Below are positions 1 through 7,552 of a stretch of 37,672 nt of DNA, one piece after another; the first letter of the stretch is position 1, and each line of letters begins with the position of its first letter. Location of the stretch: positions 1 through 37,672 of the forward strand of contig JAERSH010000002.1 in the NCBI GenBank assembly GCA_016845785.1, read 5' to 3'. The DNA is from Fidelibacterota bacterium. Its GTDB lineage: Bacteria > Fidelibacterota > Marinisomatia > Marinisomatales > TCS55. The notes under the pieces were generated by a model that saw nothing but the letters and a program-made list of their open reading frames with translations, was not told the origin of the DNA and ran no database searches. The position numbers and the translations under genes are program-made.

Positions 1-910
1 GTTCTACCAATGAATTCCCCACTGTTTTTTCTACTGTTTTCAGACCGGAAATAATGTGAATCCCGCTGCGGATCAGCGTTTCGAGCATGTGGGCAAAACG
101 GGAAATGGCATTTTTCCGAAAGATGGATTTGAATACAGGAAAATTCAATTTAAACCAATCTTTCACGGTAATACCCCTATTTGTGCGAAAAAACATTACT
201 GAAGCCATGCTTATGATTACCGATACAATAAGTGTGATAAACCAGTATTCGGTCACGGCCTGGTTAATCCCGATCAGGATCTGGGTAGGTAAGGGAAGGT
301 CAATGCCCTGCTTCTGGTACAGGTTTGAAAAGCGGGGAATTACAAAAATGATTGCCATTGAAAAGGCAAAAATAAGAACACCAAATATAATAATGGGGTA
401 TCTTACGGCAGACTTTATATCGGCATTCATGGCCAATTCTTTTCCGATAAACATGGCCAGCCGTTGAAGGACCGTATCCATAACACCGGCCTTTTCCCCC
501 GCTGCCACCATATTAATATACATGGGACTGAATACTTTTGGGAAGCGACCCAGGGCTTCTGATAATTGTTTGCCTCCATTCAGGTCATCATAAATCGTCC
601 GAATGATGCGGCGCATGGCATCCGTTTCAGTTTGGGCGGATAGAGCATCCAAACTACCCAGCATGGGTACCCCCGCATTTAGAAGGGATGAAAGTTGGGT
701 AGTAAAATGTTCAATTTCATTTTTTTTGGGTTTTTGGATTTTAGCCAGCCAGCGGTTCAGGTCAAATTTTTCCTGGACCTTTTTCACCGAAACGACCATG
801 GCATCAGAGCCGGCCAATTCATCCAAGAGCGCTGGGCGTGAATCTGCAGTAAAAATGCGTTTTTCTACAGCGCCGTTTTCACCGATTATCTTACACTCAA
901 ACTCAGGCAT
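1..910 (-). CDS. pilC: Type IV pilus inner-membrane platform protein PilC/GspF family (partial)
   Basis: Polytopic inner-membrane platform protein of type IV pilus/type II secretion machines, which couples the PilB motor to pilin assembly. About 303 residues are visible from an ATG at 910; the 3' end runs off the window. The N-terminal region has a short MPEFECKIIGENG beta domain. The first GspF domain contains HFTTQLSTLLNAGVPMLGSL and, later, MVAAGEKAGVMD. A transmembrane stretch (IIIFGVLIFAFSMAIIFVIP) follows, then the start of the second GspF domain (FAHMLETLIRSGIHIISGL, then KTVGN). The start overlaps the end of the preceding sigma54 activator by 8 bases (ATGCCTGA), so the two are translationally coupled. 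MshG is the homologue in MSHA systems. Family assignment is firm; which pilus type is inference. Confidence 0.93.
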   Translation of the reverse strand, partial: MPEFECKIIGENGAVEKRIFTADSRPALLDELAGSDAMVVSVKKVQEKFDLNRWLAKIQKPKKNEIEHFTTQLSSLLNAGVPMLGSLDALSAQTETDAMRRIIRTIYDDLNGGKQLSEALGRFPKVFSPMYINMVAAGEKAGVMDTVLQRLAMFIGKELAMNADIKSAVRYPIIIFGVLIFAFSMAIIFVIPRFSNLYQKQGIDLPLPTQILIGINQAVTEYWFITLIVSVIISMASVMFFRTNRGITVKDWFKLNFPVFKSIFRKNAISRFAHMLETLIRSGIHIISGLKTVEKTVGNSLVE

Positions 911-2270
911 TGGATAATGAATCGACTTCATATTGCTTAATTTTTCGATATAGAGAGGCCCTGGAGATTTCAAGTTTTTCAGCCGTTTGGGTAACGTTTC
1001 CTTCATACTCCTTCAACGTTTTTAGAATCACCTTTTTTTCTACGGCCCATAAAGGCAGGATTTCAAAAGAGCCGTTGGTGCTTTCATCACCCCTCAGCGG
1101 CTCATTCCGATTGATGTCTGTAGCGTTTGGCACATTCATCAGTATTCTCGCTAAAACATTTTCCAGTTCCCTCACGTTTCCCCTCATTGTTCTTTTTTTC
1201 AGGGATTGAACCATTTCCCAACTGATGCCGGCGCTTCCATCAATAATATCTGGCCCGAATTGTCCAAGTAAATATAAAGTAAGCAATTCAAAATCGACCC
1301 CCCGATCCGCCAAAGGATAAAGTTCCAAAGGAATCACATTTAGCCGGTAGTAGAGTTCAGGCCGAAAGCGGTTTTTTTCAATGAGTTCGGGTAAGTTTTG
1401 GTTGGTGGCGGCCAAAAGACGGATATCCACTTTATGTTCTTTTGTGCCGCCTAATCTTTCAAAGGTTTTATCCTCTAACACTCGCAATAATTTCGTTTGA
1501 AGCATTAATGGCATATCGCCAATCTCATCAAGGAAAATCGTTCCCCTGTTTGCTAATTCGAATTTGCCCGGTTTTTCCTTGACCGCGTCGGTGAAGGCCC
1601 CTTTTTCAAAGCCGAACAATTCACTTTCTAAAAGCGTTTCCGGAATGGCAGCACAATTGATGGATATAAAACGGCCTGAATTCCGATGACTCAGGTTGTG
1701 AATAGTTTTGGCGATCAATTCCTTCCCCGTACCGCTATCCCCGGTGATTAACACATTTAAATCAGTTTTTGCAACTTTTGATACAAGTTTATATGCATTT
1801 AACATGGGGATGGCATTACCAATAAATGGGCCAAACCCATTTGGACGAATCTCCTTTTGAACCAAAGCGCTGGCTTCATGATGAAAAACAGAATACATGG
1901 AAAGCCGGTCAAAAATTTCTTCCAATTGATCCATAATTGTATTCTCATGGTATATACCGAAAAGAAAGGAATGGGGACCGTATAAGGCAATGGGTAATGT
2001 TTTCATTCTGTGAAAAATAATGACGGGTATTTTAGAATTGGTCTTCCTCAACTCTCGGGCAAATAGTTCAAAAGATTTATCCATGGATTCCCATTGAACC
2101 CAAATGGCCTGGGTTTTTTTAATTGACCCATAATTGATGGCTGTCATCCAGTCCCGTACTGGGATAACCTCAGACCCATTGGCCTGGATCCGGTCCGATA
2201 TCATGGCACTGATATTGCCGTCCTTTTTACCTTTTCCCTTGGTGCAAATAATATGGGCCACAGCACTCAC
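903..2270 (-). CDS. Sigma54-dependent activator with degenerate receiver domain, pilus cluster
   Basis: Enhancer-binding protein of the NtrC/PilR type. Residues are counted from a GTG at 2270, which lies one base after the pilB stop and about 10 bases after GGAGG; a longer frame reaches 2321 but would overlap pilB by 50 bases. Residues 1-125 are receiver-like (beta strands AIWVQW and IPVIIFH) but have no Asp where the phospho-acceptor should be. The AAA+ domain shows Walker A GDSGTGKE (177-184), the sigma54 loop as GAFTDA (224-229), Walker B TIFLDE and FRPELYYRLNVIPL, and RGNVRELENV. A Fis-type HTH (NVTQTAEKLEISRASLYRKI) ends the protein. Its place inside the pilus operon suggests control of pilus or pilin genes, probably by a signal other than receiver phosphorylation. 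Confidence 0.9.
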   Translation of the reverse strand: MSAVAHIICTKGKGKKDGNISAMISDRIQANGSEVIPVRDWMTAINYGSIKKTQAIWVQWESMDKSFELFARELRKTNSKIPVIIFHRMKTLPIALYGPHSFLFGIYHENTIMDQLEEIFDRLSMYSVFHHEASALVQKEIRPNGFGPFIGNAIPMLNAYKLVSKVAKTDLNVLITGDSGTGKELIAKTIHNLSHRNSGRFISINCAAIPETLLESELFGFEKGAFTDAVKEKPGKFELANRGTIFLDEIGDMPLMLQTKLLRVLEDKTFERLGGTKEHKVDIRLLAATNQNLPELIEKNRFRPELYYRLNVIPLELYPLADRGVDFELLTLYLLGQFGPDIIDGSAGISWEMVQSLKKRTMRGNVRELENVLARILMNVPNATDINRNEPLRGDESTNGSFEILPLWAVEKKVILKTLKEYEGNVTQTAEKLEISRASLYRKIKQYEVDSLSNA

Positions 2271-2271
2271 C

Positions 2272-3927
2272 TTAAATGATCCTCCGATACTCAGACACAG
2301 AAGACCTTCCGTTGAGGACATATTCCAAGGCAGAATCTTTCAGCGTTTTCATACCGTTTTTCACCGCAATTTTTTCTATGTTTCTCGATTGGCCTTTATT
2401 AATCACCACTTCCATAATTTCAGAATTAGGTATCAATAGTTCAAACACAGCCTTGCGGCCCACATACCCCGAATTCCTGCAATGGATGCACCCCTTTGGC
2501 TCATAGATAGCATCGGGCATGTTTCCATCTTTAATATGGTCTTCGATTTCAGGAGGAATATCCACCGGTGTTTTACAACGGCCACACAATAAACGCATCA
2601 GCCGCTGGGCCAAAACCGCCCGGACCGTAGATGTAATTAAATAAGGGTCCAACCCCATATCTGTAAGGCGGGTAAAACTGGAAGCAGCATCATTGGTGTG
2701 AATGGTGCTGAAAACTAAATGGCCGGTCAAGGCAGAGCGAATGGCCAATTCTATGGTTTCCACATCCCGCATTTCCCCCACAAGAATCACATCGGGGTCC
2801 TGTCTCAGCATGGATTTTAAAGCAGAAGCAAATGTCATACCCGCCAGAGGGTTCACTTGGCTTTGGTTTATGTTTTCCAGCATATATTCAATTGGATCTT
2901 CAATGGTCATAATATTGATTTCCACTGAATTAAGAATATTTAGGGTGGAGTATAACGTTGTAGTCTTTCCGCTACCCGTTGGCCCCGAAACCAAGATGAT
3001 TCCGTTGGGGTTATTTATGGTTTTATTCCATTGGGCCAACATGGCTTCTTCAAATCCCAGTTGATCAAGGGATATCCGTCCACGGTGCTCATCGAGAATT
3101 CTTAAGACAATCTTTTCTCCATTGGGGGTATTGAATGTGGAGGCTCGAATGTCCACCTTAACCTCCCCCGTATCGTGGCTGAAACGGCCATCCTGGGGTT
3201 TACGGGATTCAGCAATATCCATGCCGGCCAATATTTTGATCCGGGAGATCAGGGCGCTCATTCCTTTCTTAGGCGAAGTGTAGTACTGCTGTAGAACGCC
3301 ATCCACACGGTAACGAATCCGCAAATCATCTTCCCGGGGTTCAATATGAATATCACTGGCACCCATATTGACTGCTTCGTCCAAAAACAATTTGGTCAAT
3401 TCAACCGGTTCTCTTTCCTCCCCTAAAGAACGGGAAATCACTCTTACATCCCCTGCCCCTGGACCGCCCTGTTGCCCATTGACCTCGTACCGTGTAGCGC
3501 CATAATGGAGATCCACCGCATCCCCAATATCCGTTTCAGTGGCCAGGACAAAATTCACCTTATAATCGCCCTGTTCTGATATGAGTTCATCAATCATATT
3601 CATATTCAGGGGATCTGAAATGGCCACGGTCAATTCGTTTTCAACCATGAACAGGGGCATGATATTATTCATTTTGGCAAATTTTTCATCAATGATACCC
3701 AAGGATGAATGCTGAACTTCATATTCACCTAATTCCATGAAGGGAATAGCCAGTTGTTCGCTTAAGGAGCAAATCAATTCCTTTTCAGACATGATACCCA
3801 AATTAGTAATTGCCTTGCCGAGGTAAACATCATTGGACTTTTTATAATCCAAGGCATTTTGGAGTTGTTCCTCAGATAGTTTACCTGAATCGATAAGTAG
3901 TTGGCCGATTTGCTTTTTATGCTTCAC
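2272..3927 (-). CDS. pilB: Type IV pilus extension ATPase PilB/GspE/MshE family
   Basis: Hexameric cytoplasmic ATPase that powers pilus extension. Its 551 residues are full length for the family. The N-terminal MshEN/T2SSE_N domain (about 1-145) begins with QIGQLLIDSGKLSEEQLQNAL; in some relatives this domain binds cyclic di-GMP. The motor domain carries ASDIHIEP (190-197), Walker A GPTGSGKT (315-322), the Asp box TIEDPIEY, Walker B ILVGEMRD (Glu385) and the His box TGHLVFSTIHTNDA. A zinc-binding tetracysteine (C448, C451, C480, C483) marks an extension rather than a retraction ATPase. It sits between pilD and the sigma54 activator; the stop overlaps the ribosome-binding region of the activator. 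Confidence 0.96.
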   Translation of the reverse strand: MKHKKQIGQLLIDSGKLSEEQLQNALDYKKSNDVYLGKAITNLGIMSEKELICSLSEQLAIPFMELGEYEVQHSSLGIIDEKFAKMNNIMPLFMVENELTVAISDPLNMNMIDELISEQGDYKVNFVLATETDIGDAVDLHYGATRYEVNGQQGGPGAGDVRVISRSLGEEREPVELTKLFLDEAVNMGASDIHIEPREDDLRIRYRVDGVLQQYYTSPKKGMSALISRIKILAGMDIAESRKPQDGRFSHDTGEVKVDIRASTFNTPNGEKIVLRILDEHRGRISLDQLGFEEAMLAQWNKTINNPNGIILVSGPTGSGKTTTLYSTLNILNSVEINIMTIEDPIEYMLENINQSQVNPLAGMTFASALKSMLRQDPDVILVGEMRDVETIELAIRSALTGHLVFSTIHTNDAASSFTRLTDMGLDPYLITSTVRAVLAQRLMRLLCGRCKTPVDIPPEIEDHIKDGNMPDAIYEPKGCIHCRNSGYVGRKAVFELLIPNSEIMEVVINKGQSRNIEKIAVKNGMKTLKDSALEYVLNGRSSVSEYRRII

Positions 3928-3933
3928 AATTTT

Positions 3934-4695
3934 TTAGCGGTTGAATAATGACCAATATTGATCCAAAATGGCCTGTCCCCAAAACAAAGTAATGATAGCG
4001 GCAGAGGTTAAAAAGGGACCGAAGGGCACCTGTTGTTTCACGGTAATTTTGCCCAAGCCCAAAAGGGGGAGGATGAAAATTGCCGCCAGGAAGAAAGATA
4101 AAAAGGCCGCGACCATTCCCAGTTTCCAACCCAGGAATAAGCCGATAATGCCCGCCAGTTTTAGATCCCCCATTCCCATGGCTTCCTGGTGAAACAGGGC
4201 TTGACCCATAATGCGTATTCCCAAAAACAGGAACAACATCATGGCGCCACCCTGGAGATGTGAAACCCCTTCAAGTGCCATTAATATCAATCCCAGAATC
4301 ACACCAAAATAAATGGCGCTATTCGGAATCAACATAATTTTTATATCCACGATTGATATGAGTATTAACAATGAAATAAATAATACGGAAAGGAGCAGGT
4401 AAAGGTTTAAACCCATGACTGTGAAAGCGGCCCAAAACAGGACACCAGTCATCAGTTCAACCAGGGGATATTGAAAGGATATTTTTCCCCCGCATTCCCG
4501 GCATTGCCCTTTTAAGATCAGGAATGAAATGACGGGAATATTTTCCCAAAACGACAGGTAATGATGACATTGGGGACAGTGGGAACGGGGGTGTGAAATC
4601 GACATTCCCTTTGGAATGCGGTATACACACACATTTAGGAAACTGCCGATGGCCAGTCCGAAGGCGGTGACAAATGTGGCAATAATATTATCCAT
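3934..4695 (-). CDS. pilD: Prepilin peptidase / N-methyltransferase PilD (A24A family)
   Basis: Inner-membrane aspartic protease that cleaves and N-methylates prepilins. Its 253 residues match the family. It has the N-terminal GSFLNVCVYRIPKGMS motif and a zinc-binding pair of CxxC motifs (C40/C43 and C65/C68) that is typical of bifunctional peptidase-methylases. The two catalytic aspartates lie in SIVDIKIMLIPN (D117) and GMGDLKL (D177). Several hydrophobic segments follow the cysteine domain. It lies 6 bases upstream of pilB and 2 bases after the stand-alone receiver gene, so it belongs to the same transcript. It would process pilins encoded outside this window. Confidence 0.95.
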   Translation of the reverse strand: MDNIIATFVTAFGLAIGSFLNVCVYRIPKGMSISHPRSHCPQCHHYLSFWENIPVISFLILKGQCRECGGKISFQYPLVELMTGVLFWAAFTVMGLNLYLLLSVLFISLLILISIVDIKIMLIPNSAIYFGVILGLILMALEGVSHLQGGAMMLFLFLGIRIMGQALFHQEAMGMGDLKLAGIIGLFLGWKLGMVAAFLSFFLAAIFILPLLGLGKITVKQQVPFGPFLTSAAIITLFWGQAILDQYWSLFNR

Positions 4696-4697
4696 AC

Positions 4698-5057
4698 CTA
4701 TGCCAAAATTTTTTCCATATTTTCAATTAATATGTGTTCATCAATAGGCTTTACAATAAATCCATCGCATCCCGCCTGTTCACCTTTTTCACGATCCTCT
4801 TCTTTAGCCGTTACCATTAATATGGGTAAATGCTTATAGCGACTGTCAAATTTGAGCAGTCGACATACCTGACATCCATCCAGAATAGGCAGCATAATAT
4901 CCAAAAGAATTAGATCTGGATTGCTTTCTCGAGCAATAATTAGTCCCTTGAGGCCATCCCTCGCAGTCTTCACTTTAAATCCTTTTTGCCTCATGGCGTG
5001 AGATAGTAGGTTTAAGGAGGACATTTCGTCATCAATTATCAATACTGTTTTTTCCAT
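4698..5057 (-). CDS. Stand-alone receiver (CheY-like) protein in pilus operon
   Basis: Single response-regulator receiver domain of 119 residues with no output domain. The acidic pocket is IIDDE (residues 7-11), the phospho-acceptor is D53 in LILLDIML, and the conserved Lys is in GFIVKPID. The ATG at 5057 was chosen because GAAAGG lies 8-9 bases upstream and the receiver fold begins there. A frame reaching 5099 overlaps the secretin stop and adds an unlikely MMDERGEHKSKGKA extension. Its position between secretin and pilD genes suggests a role in pilus or twitching control, like PilG/PilH, but no partner is visible. Confidence 0.85.
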   Translation of the reverse strand: MEKTVLIIDDEMSSLNLLSHAMRQKGFKVKTARDGLKGLIIARESNPDLILLDIMLPILDGCQVCRLLKFDSRYKHLPILMVTAKEEDREKGEQAGCDGFIVKPIDEHILIENMEKILA

Positions 5058-5098
5058 AGCTTTTCCTTTCGATTTATGTTCACCTCGTTCATCCATCA

Positions 5099-6496
5099 TT
5101 AAAAAGTGATAATGTTGGGCGTAATGAAGAGCAATAATTCACTTTGTTCTTTTTGATCATTTTTATGTTTAAAAAAGGATTTTAATAATGGAATTTTTGC
5201 CAGGACGGGTAAATGGGTATCTGTCTCTATAACGGATTCAAATATTAAACCGCCCATGAGCAGCGTTTCCCCATTCTTGACCATGACGGATGTATTGGTT
5301 GACCGCGTTGAAACAATGGGCCTGTCCCCTCCAGCCGTATAACCGACTAACGCATTCACTACAGCCTGGACATCCATTGATATATATTTTTCCTCGTTAA
5401 TTTTGGGCAATACGGTCAGGGTAATATTGATTTCTTCATCCTGGAACCGATTAGGTTGCTGGCCAATTAATCCCCCTTCGGTTTGGGGTACTAAAATGGG
5501 AATCTTGGTTCCTACATTAATATTGGCCTGAACATTGTCTTTTACCGTGACCTGAGGTTCCTGGAGGAGTTGGGTGTGACCGTCCGAAGCCATGATTTCA
5601 AGCAGGGCTGAAAACACGGGAAGGGTCAAAGTGGCAATACGCATTTCTTCCCATTTCCCGATATTCAGTACATCTTCACTGGGTTTGTTTGGGGATAGAT
5701 TTAAGGTGGAACGCATGGACCAGTCGATCCCCAGTTTTTCATCTTCTGTTAATTTTGTTTCAACAAATTTGACGGCAATATTTACCTGGGCCACCTGTTG
5801 ATCCAGTTCCTGAATAATGTTTTCTATTTTCGTAAAATTTGCATAATAGTCAGTGACAAGTAGATGATCAAATCCCTGCTGAATTTGTTGGCCGCCACCC
5901 CCAATGCCACCTTGGGCTCCCCTACTCTGGGATTGTCCGCCCCCGGTAAGAGAACTGAGGATTCCACCCCCAAGGCCCTGGTTTTGCCCACCCTGTCCGC
6001 CGCCGGACTGCAAGTTCACCAATCCGCCTTTCATCACCGGTGAGAAGACCTGGGCTTTCCCTTTGGTTGTTAACACATTCTGCAAAGCGTTCGCCACAGC
6101 CGATGCATCTACATAATCGAGTTTATATATCCGGGTATTCAGTTCACCCATTATTTCTTTATCATCGGGTTTGATAACAATAATGTTTTCCTGGACGAAC
6201 CAATCATACCCATTCACTTTTAGTACCGCATCCAGAGCCGTACCCAAATGCACATCATTCAAGGCCACCGTTACTTCACCTTTTACGTCCGAACCCACGA
6301 TGACATTCAGATTATTCTGAACCGCCAGGAGCCGCAGGATATCTTCAAGTTTGGCGTCTTTAAAATTCAGTGAAACCGTGGATTGGAAGGATTCAAATCC
6401 ATTGGGAGTTCCCTCTGTTGACTGGGAACCGACCCAACCATAGGTGAGGATGAAAAAGCCGATGATGTATTTCATTATTTGATATTTTTTAATCAT
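5099..6496 (-). CDS. pilQ: Type IV pilus outer-membrane secretin PilQ/MshL-like
   Basis: Outer-membrane multimeric channel through which the pilus passes. The 465 residues begin with a signal-like segment (MKYIIGFFILTYGW, from an alternative ATG at 6475). A STN/N0 domain follows (about 40-105, SLNFKDAKLEDILRLLAVQ), then one NolW-type repeat (about 120-155, RIYKLDYVDASAVANALQ). A long Gly/Gln/Ser-rich insert covers about 160-212. The C-terminal secretin beta-domain (about 235-465) contains LGIDWSM and ends with VLAKIPLLKSFF and ELLLFITPNI. This is shorter than classical PilQ because AMIN domains are absent, which makes it closer to MshL. The start overlaps the PilP-like gene by 8 bases. Confidence 0.93.
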   Translation of the reverse strand: MIKKYQIMKYIIGFFILTYGWVGSQSTEGTPNGFESFQSTVSLNFKDAKLEDILRLLAVQNNLNVIVGSDVKGEVTVALNDVHLGTALDAVLKVNGYDWFVQENIIVIKPDDKEIMGELNTRIYKLDYVDASAVANALQNVLTTKGKAQVFSPVMKGGLVNLQSGGGQGGQNQGLGGGILSSLTGGGQSQSRGAQGGIGGGGQQIQQGFDHLLVTDYYANFTKIENIIQELDQQVAQVNIAVKFVETKLTEDEKLGIDWSMRSTLNLSPNKPSEDVLNIGKWEEMRIATLTLPVFSALLEIMASDGHTQLLQEPQVTVKDNVQANINVGTKIPILVPQTEGGLIGQQPNRFQDEEINITLTVLPKINEEKYISMDVQAVVNALVGYTAGGDRPIVSTRSTNTSVMVKNGETLLMGGLIFESVIETDTHLPVLAKIPLLKSFFKHKNDQKEQSELLLFITPNIITF

Positions 6497-6971
6497 AGAT
6501 GGTTAACCTGATTGAGTTTGTTCCTTGGGATAAAACAACATAATCTGCTGCAATTTTTTCAATGGTATGGCCGCCAACGCGATCCCCGATCGTTAAAATA
6601 TTTCCGTTAATAATGGTATAACCCGCATCCCCCATCCAGGAAATACCATCTAAGGATAAACGTTTGCCGCTCTCTCCCTGACCGAAGACCTGGGACAATA
6701 ATCCCGGTTCCTCAGTACCGGACTGACCGGTGGGGTAAATGAATGGGTCCGAGTTCCATTCCCCATCCCAAACAATAAGCTCCACTGCCGGGACTCGGGT
6801 ATATTTCCTGAAATCTTTTTCCGGTTCGCTTTGGTTTAAATTGGCCATTGCAGATTTGTTTTTCAATGCTGTCGATTCAGGGCCGAACAACTGGCGATCG
6901 ATAAAATAATACACCGCCACCACGAACAGTAAGCCACTCAGGATTTTTTCTCTTTTAGCCAAACTTCTCAT
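6489..6971 (-). CDS. pilP: PilP/MshK/GspC-like pilus alignment protein
   Basis: Protein of 160 residues with one N-terminal membrane anchor (ILSGLLFVVAVYYFI, about 10-25), a low-complexity linker and a small C-terminal beta domain (about 105-160). The C-terminal pattern GYTIINGNILTIGDRVGGHT is the kind seen in PilP/GspC homology-region domains that bind the secretin. Position supports this: it lies directly after pilO (ATGA overlap) and directly before the secretin, as in pilMNOPQ and mshIJKL. It has a membrane anchor rather than a lipobox, so it is closer to GspC/MshK in layout. Direct sequence similarity is weak, so the call rests on the C-terminal motif plus gene order. Confidence 0.72.
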   Translation of the reverse strand: MRSLAKREKILSGLLFVVAVYYFIDRQLFGPESTALKNKSAMANLNQSEPEKDFRKYTRVPAVELIVWDGEWNSDPFIYPTGQSGTEEPGLLSQVFGQGESGKRLSLDGISWMGDAGYTIINGNILTIGDRVGGHTIEKIAADYVVLSQGTNSIRLTIYD

Positions 6972-7552
6972 GAGGAATTCCCTTTTCCTTCGACCAGCAT
7001 GTAGGTTAGGAATAGAACGTCACAGCCTACAATTTTTCCCTCAGTCATTTCTGATTCCATTTTCACTTTCCCAATATTGATATCTACTGGTAGTTCAGTA
7101 ATTTCATCCAGCATCATGCAAATATTGAAAAATTCACCCTGCATTCGCCCCTGGACGGGATAGCGTTCAACGTGCTTATTGCCATGGTTCAAAAATGTAT
7201 GAATGGAAGGATAGGAGTCGGATAAACTGGGTGAAAGGGACAAAATTTCAACATTGTGCTTTTCCGCAATGGAGCGGATTTCTTCCAACATGGCCACATA
7301 AGACTGGTTATCGGTTAAACGGGTTTTAAGTGTATCAAAATTTTGGCTTGTGGCTTCAAAGGCTTCCCGGACCTGGGGCAGGTTATTTTTCATTTGGTCC
7401 AGTTCTTTAAACTTGATGTTGAGCGTTTCCAGTTCACTATTCATTTCTACCATGCGGGGTTGATATACATTCCATTTCACCCAAATCCACCCCATCAGGC
7501 AGATGCAGGTGAGACTTACCATGGATACGAACAATATGAACCGGCTACTCAT
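6968..7552 (-). CDS. pilO: Type IV pilus inner-membrane alignment protein PilO/MshJ-like
   Basis: Protein of 194 residues with one N-terminal transmembrane helix (FILFVSMVSLTCICLMGWIW, about 5-24). A periplasmic coiled coil follows (about 35-85, MNSELETLNIKFKELDQMKN) and then an alpha/beta domain. The stretch YPVQGRMQGEFFNICMMLDEIT is typical of the PilO ferredoxin-like fold, and the protein ends in a beta strand. PilO forms the periplasmic alignment complex with PilN and PilP. Its ATG overlaps the stop of the PilM-PilN fusion (TAATG) and its stop overlaps the PilP-like start (ATGA), so all three are probably made in step. Confidence 0.86.
   Translation of the reverse strand: MSSRFILFVSMVSLTCICLMGWIWVKWNVYQPRMVEMNSELETLNIKFKELDQMKNNLPQVREAFEATSQNFDTLKTRLTDNQSYVAMLEEIRSIAEKHNVEILSLSPSLSDSYPSIHTFLNHGNKHVERYPVQGRMQGEFFNICMMLDEITELPVDINIGKVKMESEMTEGKIVGCDVLFLTYMLVEGKGNSS

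Noticed and set aside
2271-2321. Longer start for the pilus sigma54 activator
   Set aside because: It would overlap pilB by 50 bases; GTG at 2270 has GGAGG at suitable distance and follows the pilB stop.
5904-6116. Proline-rich plus-strand ORF
   Set aside because: It is the reverse complement of the Gly-rich insert of the secretin gene and has no independent support.
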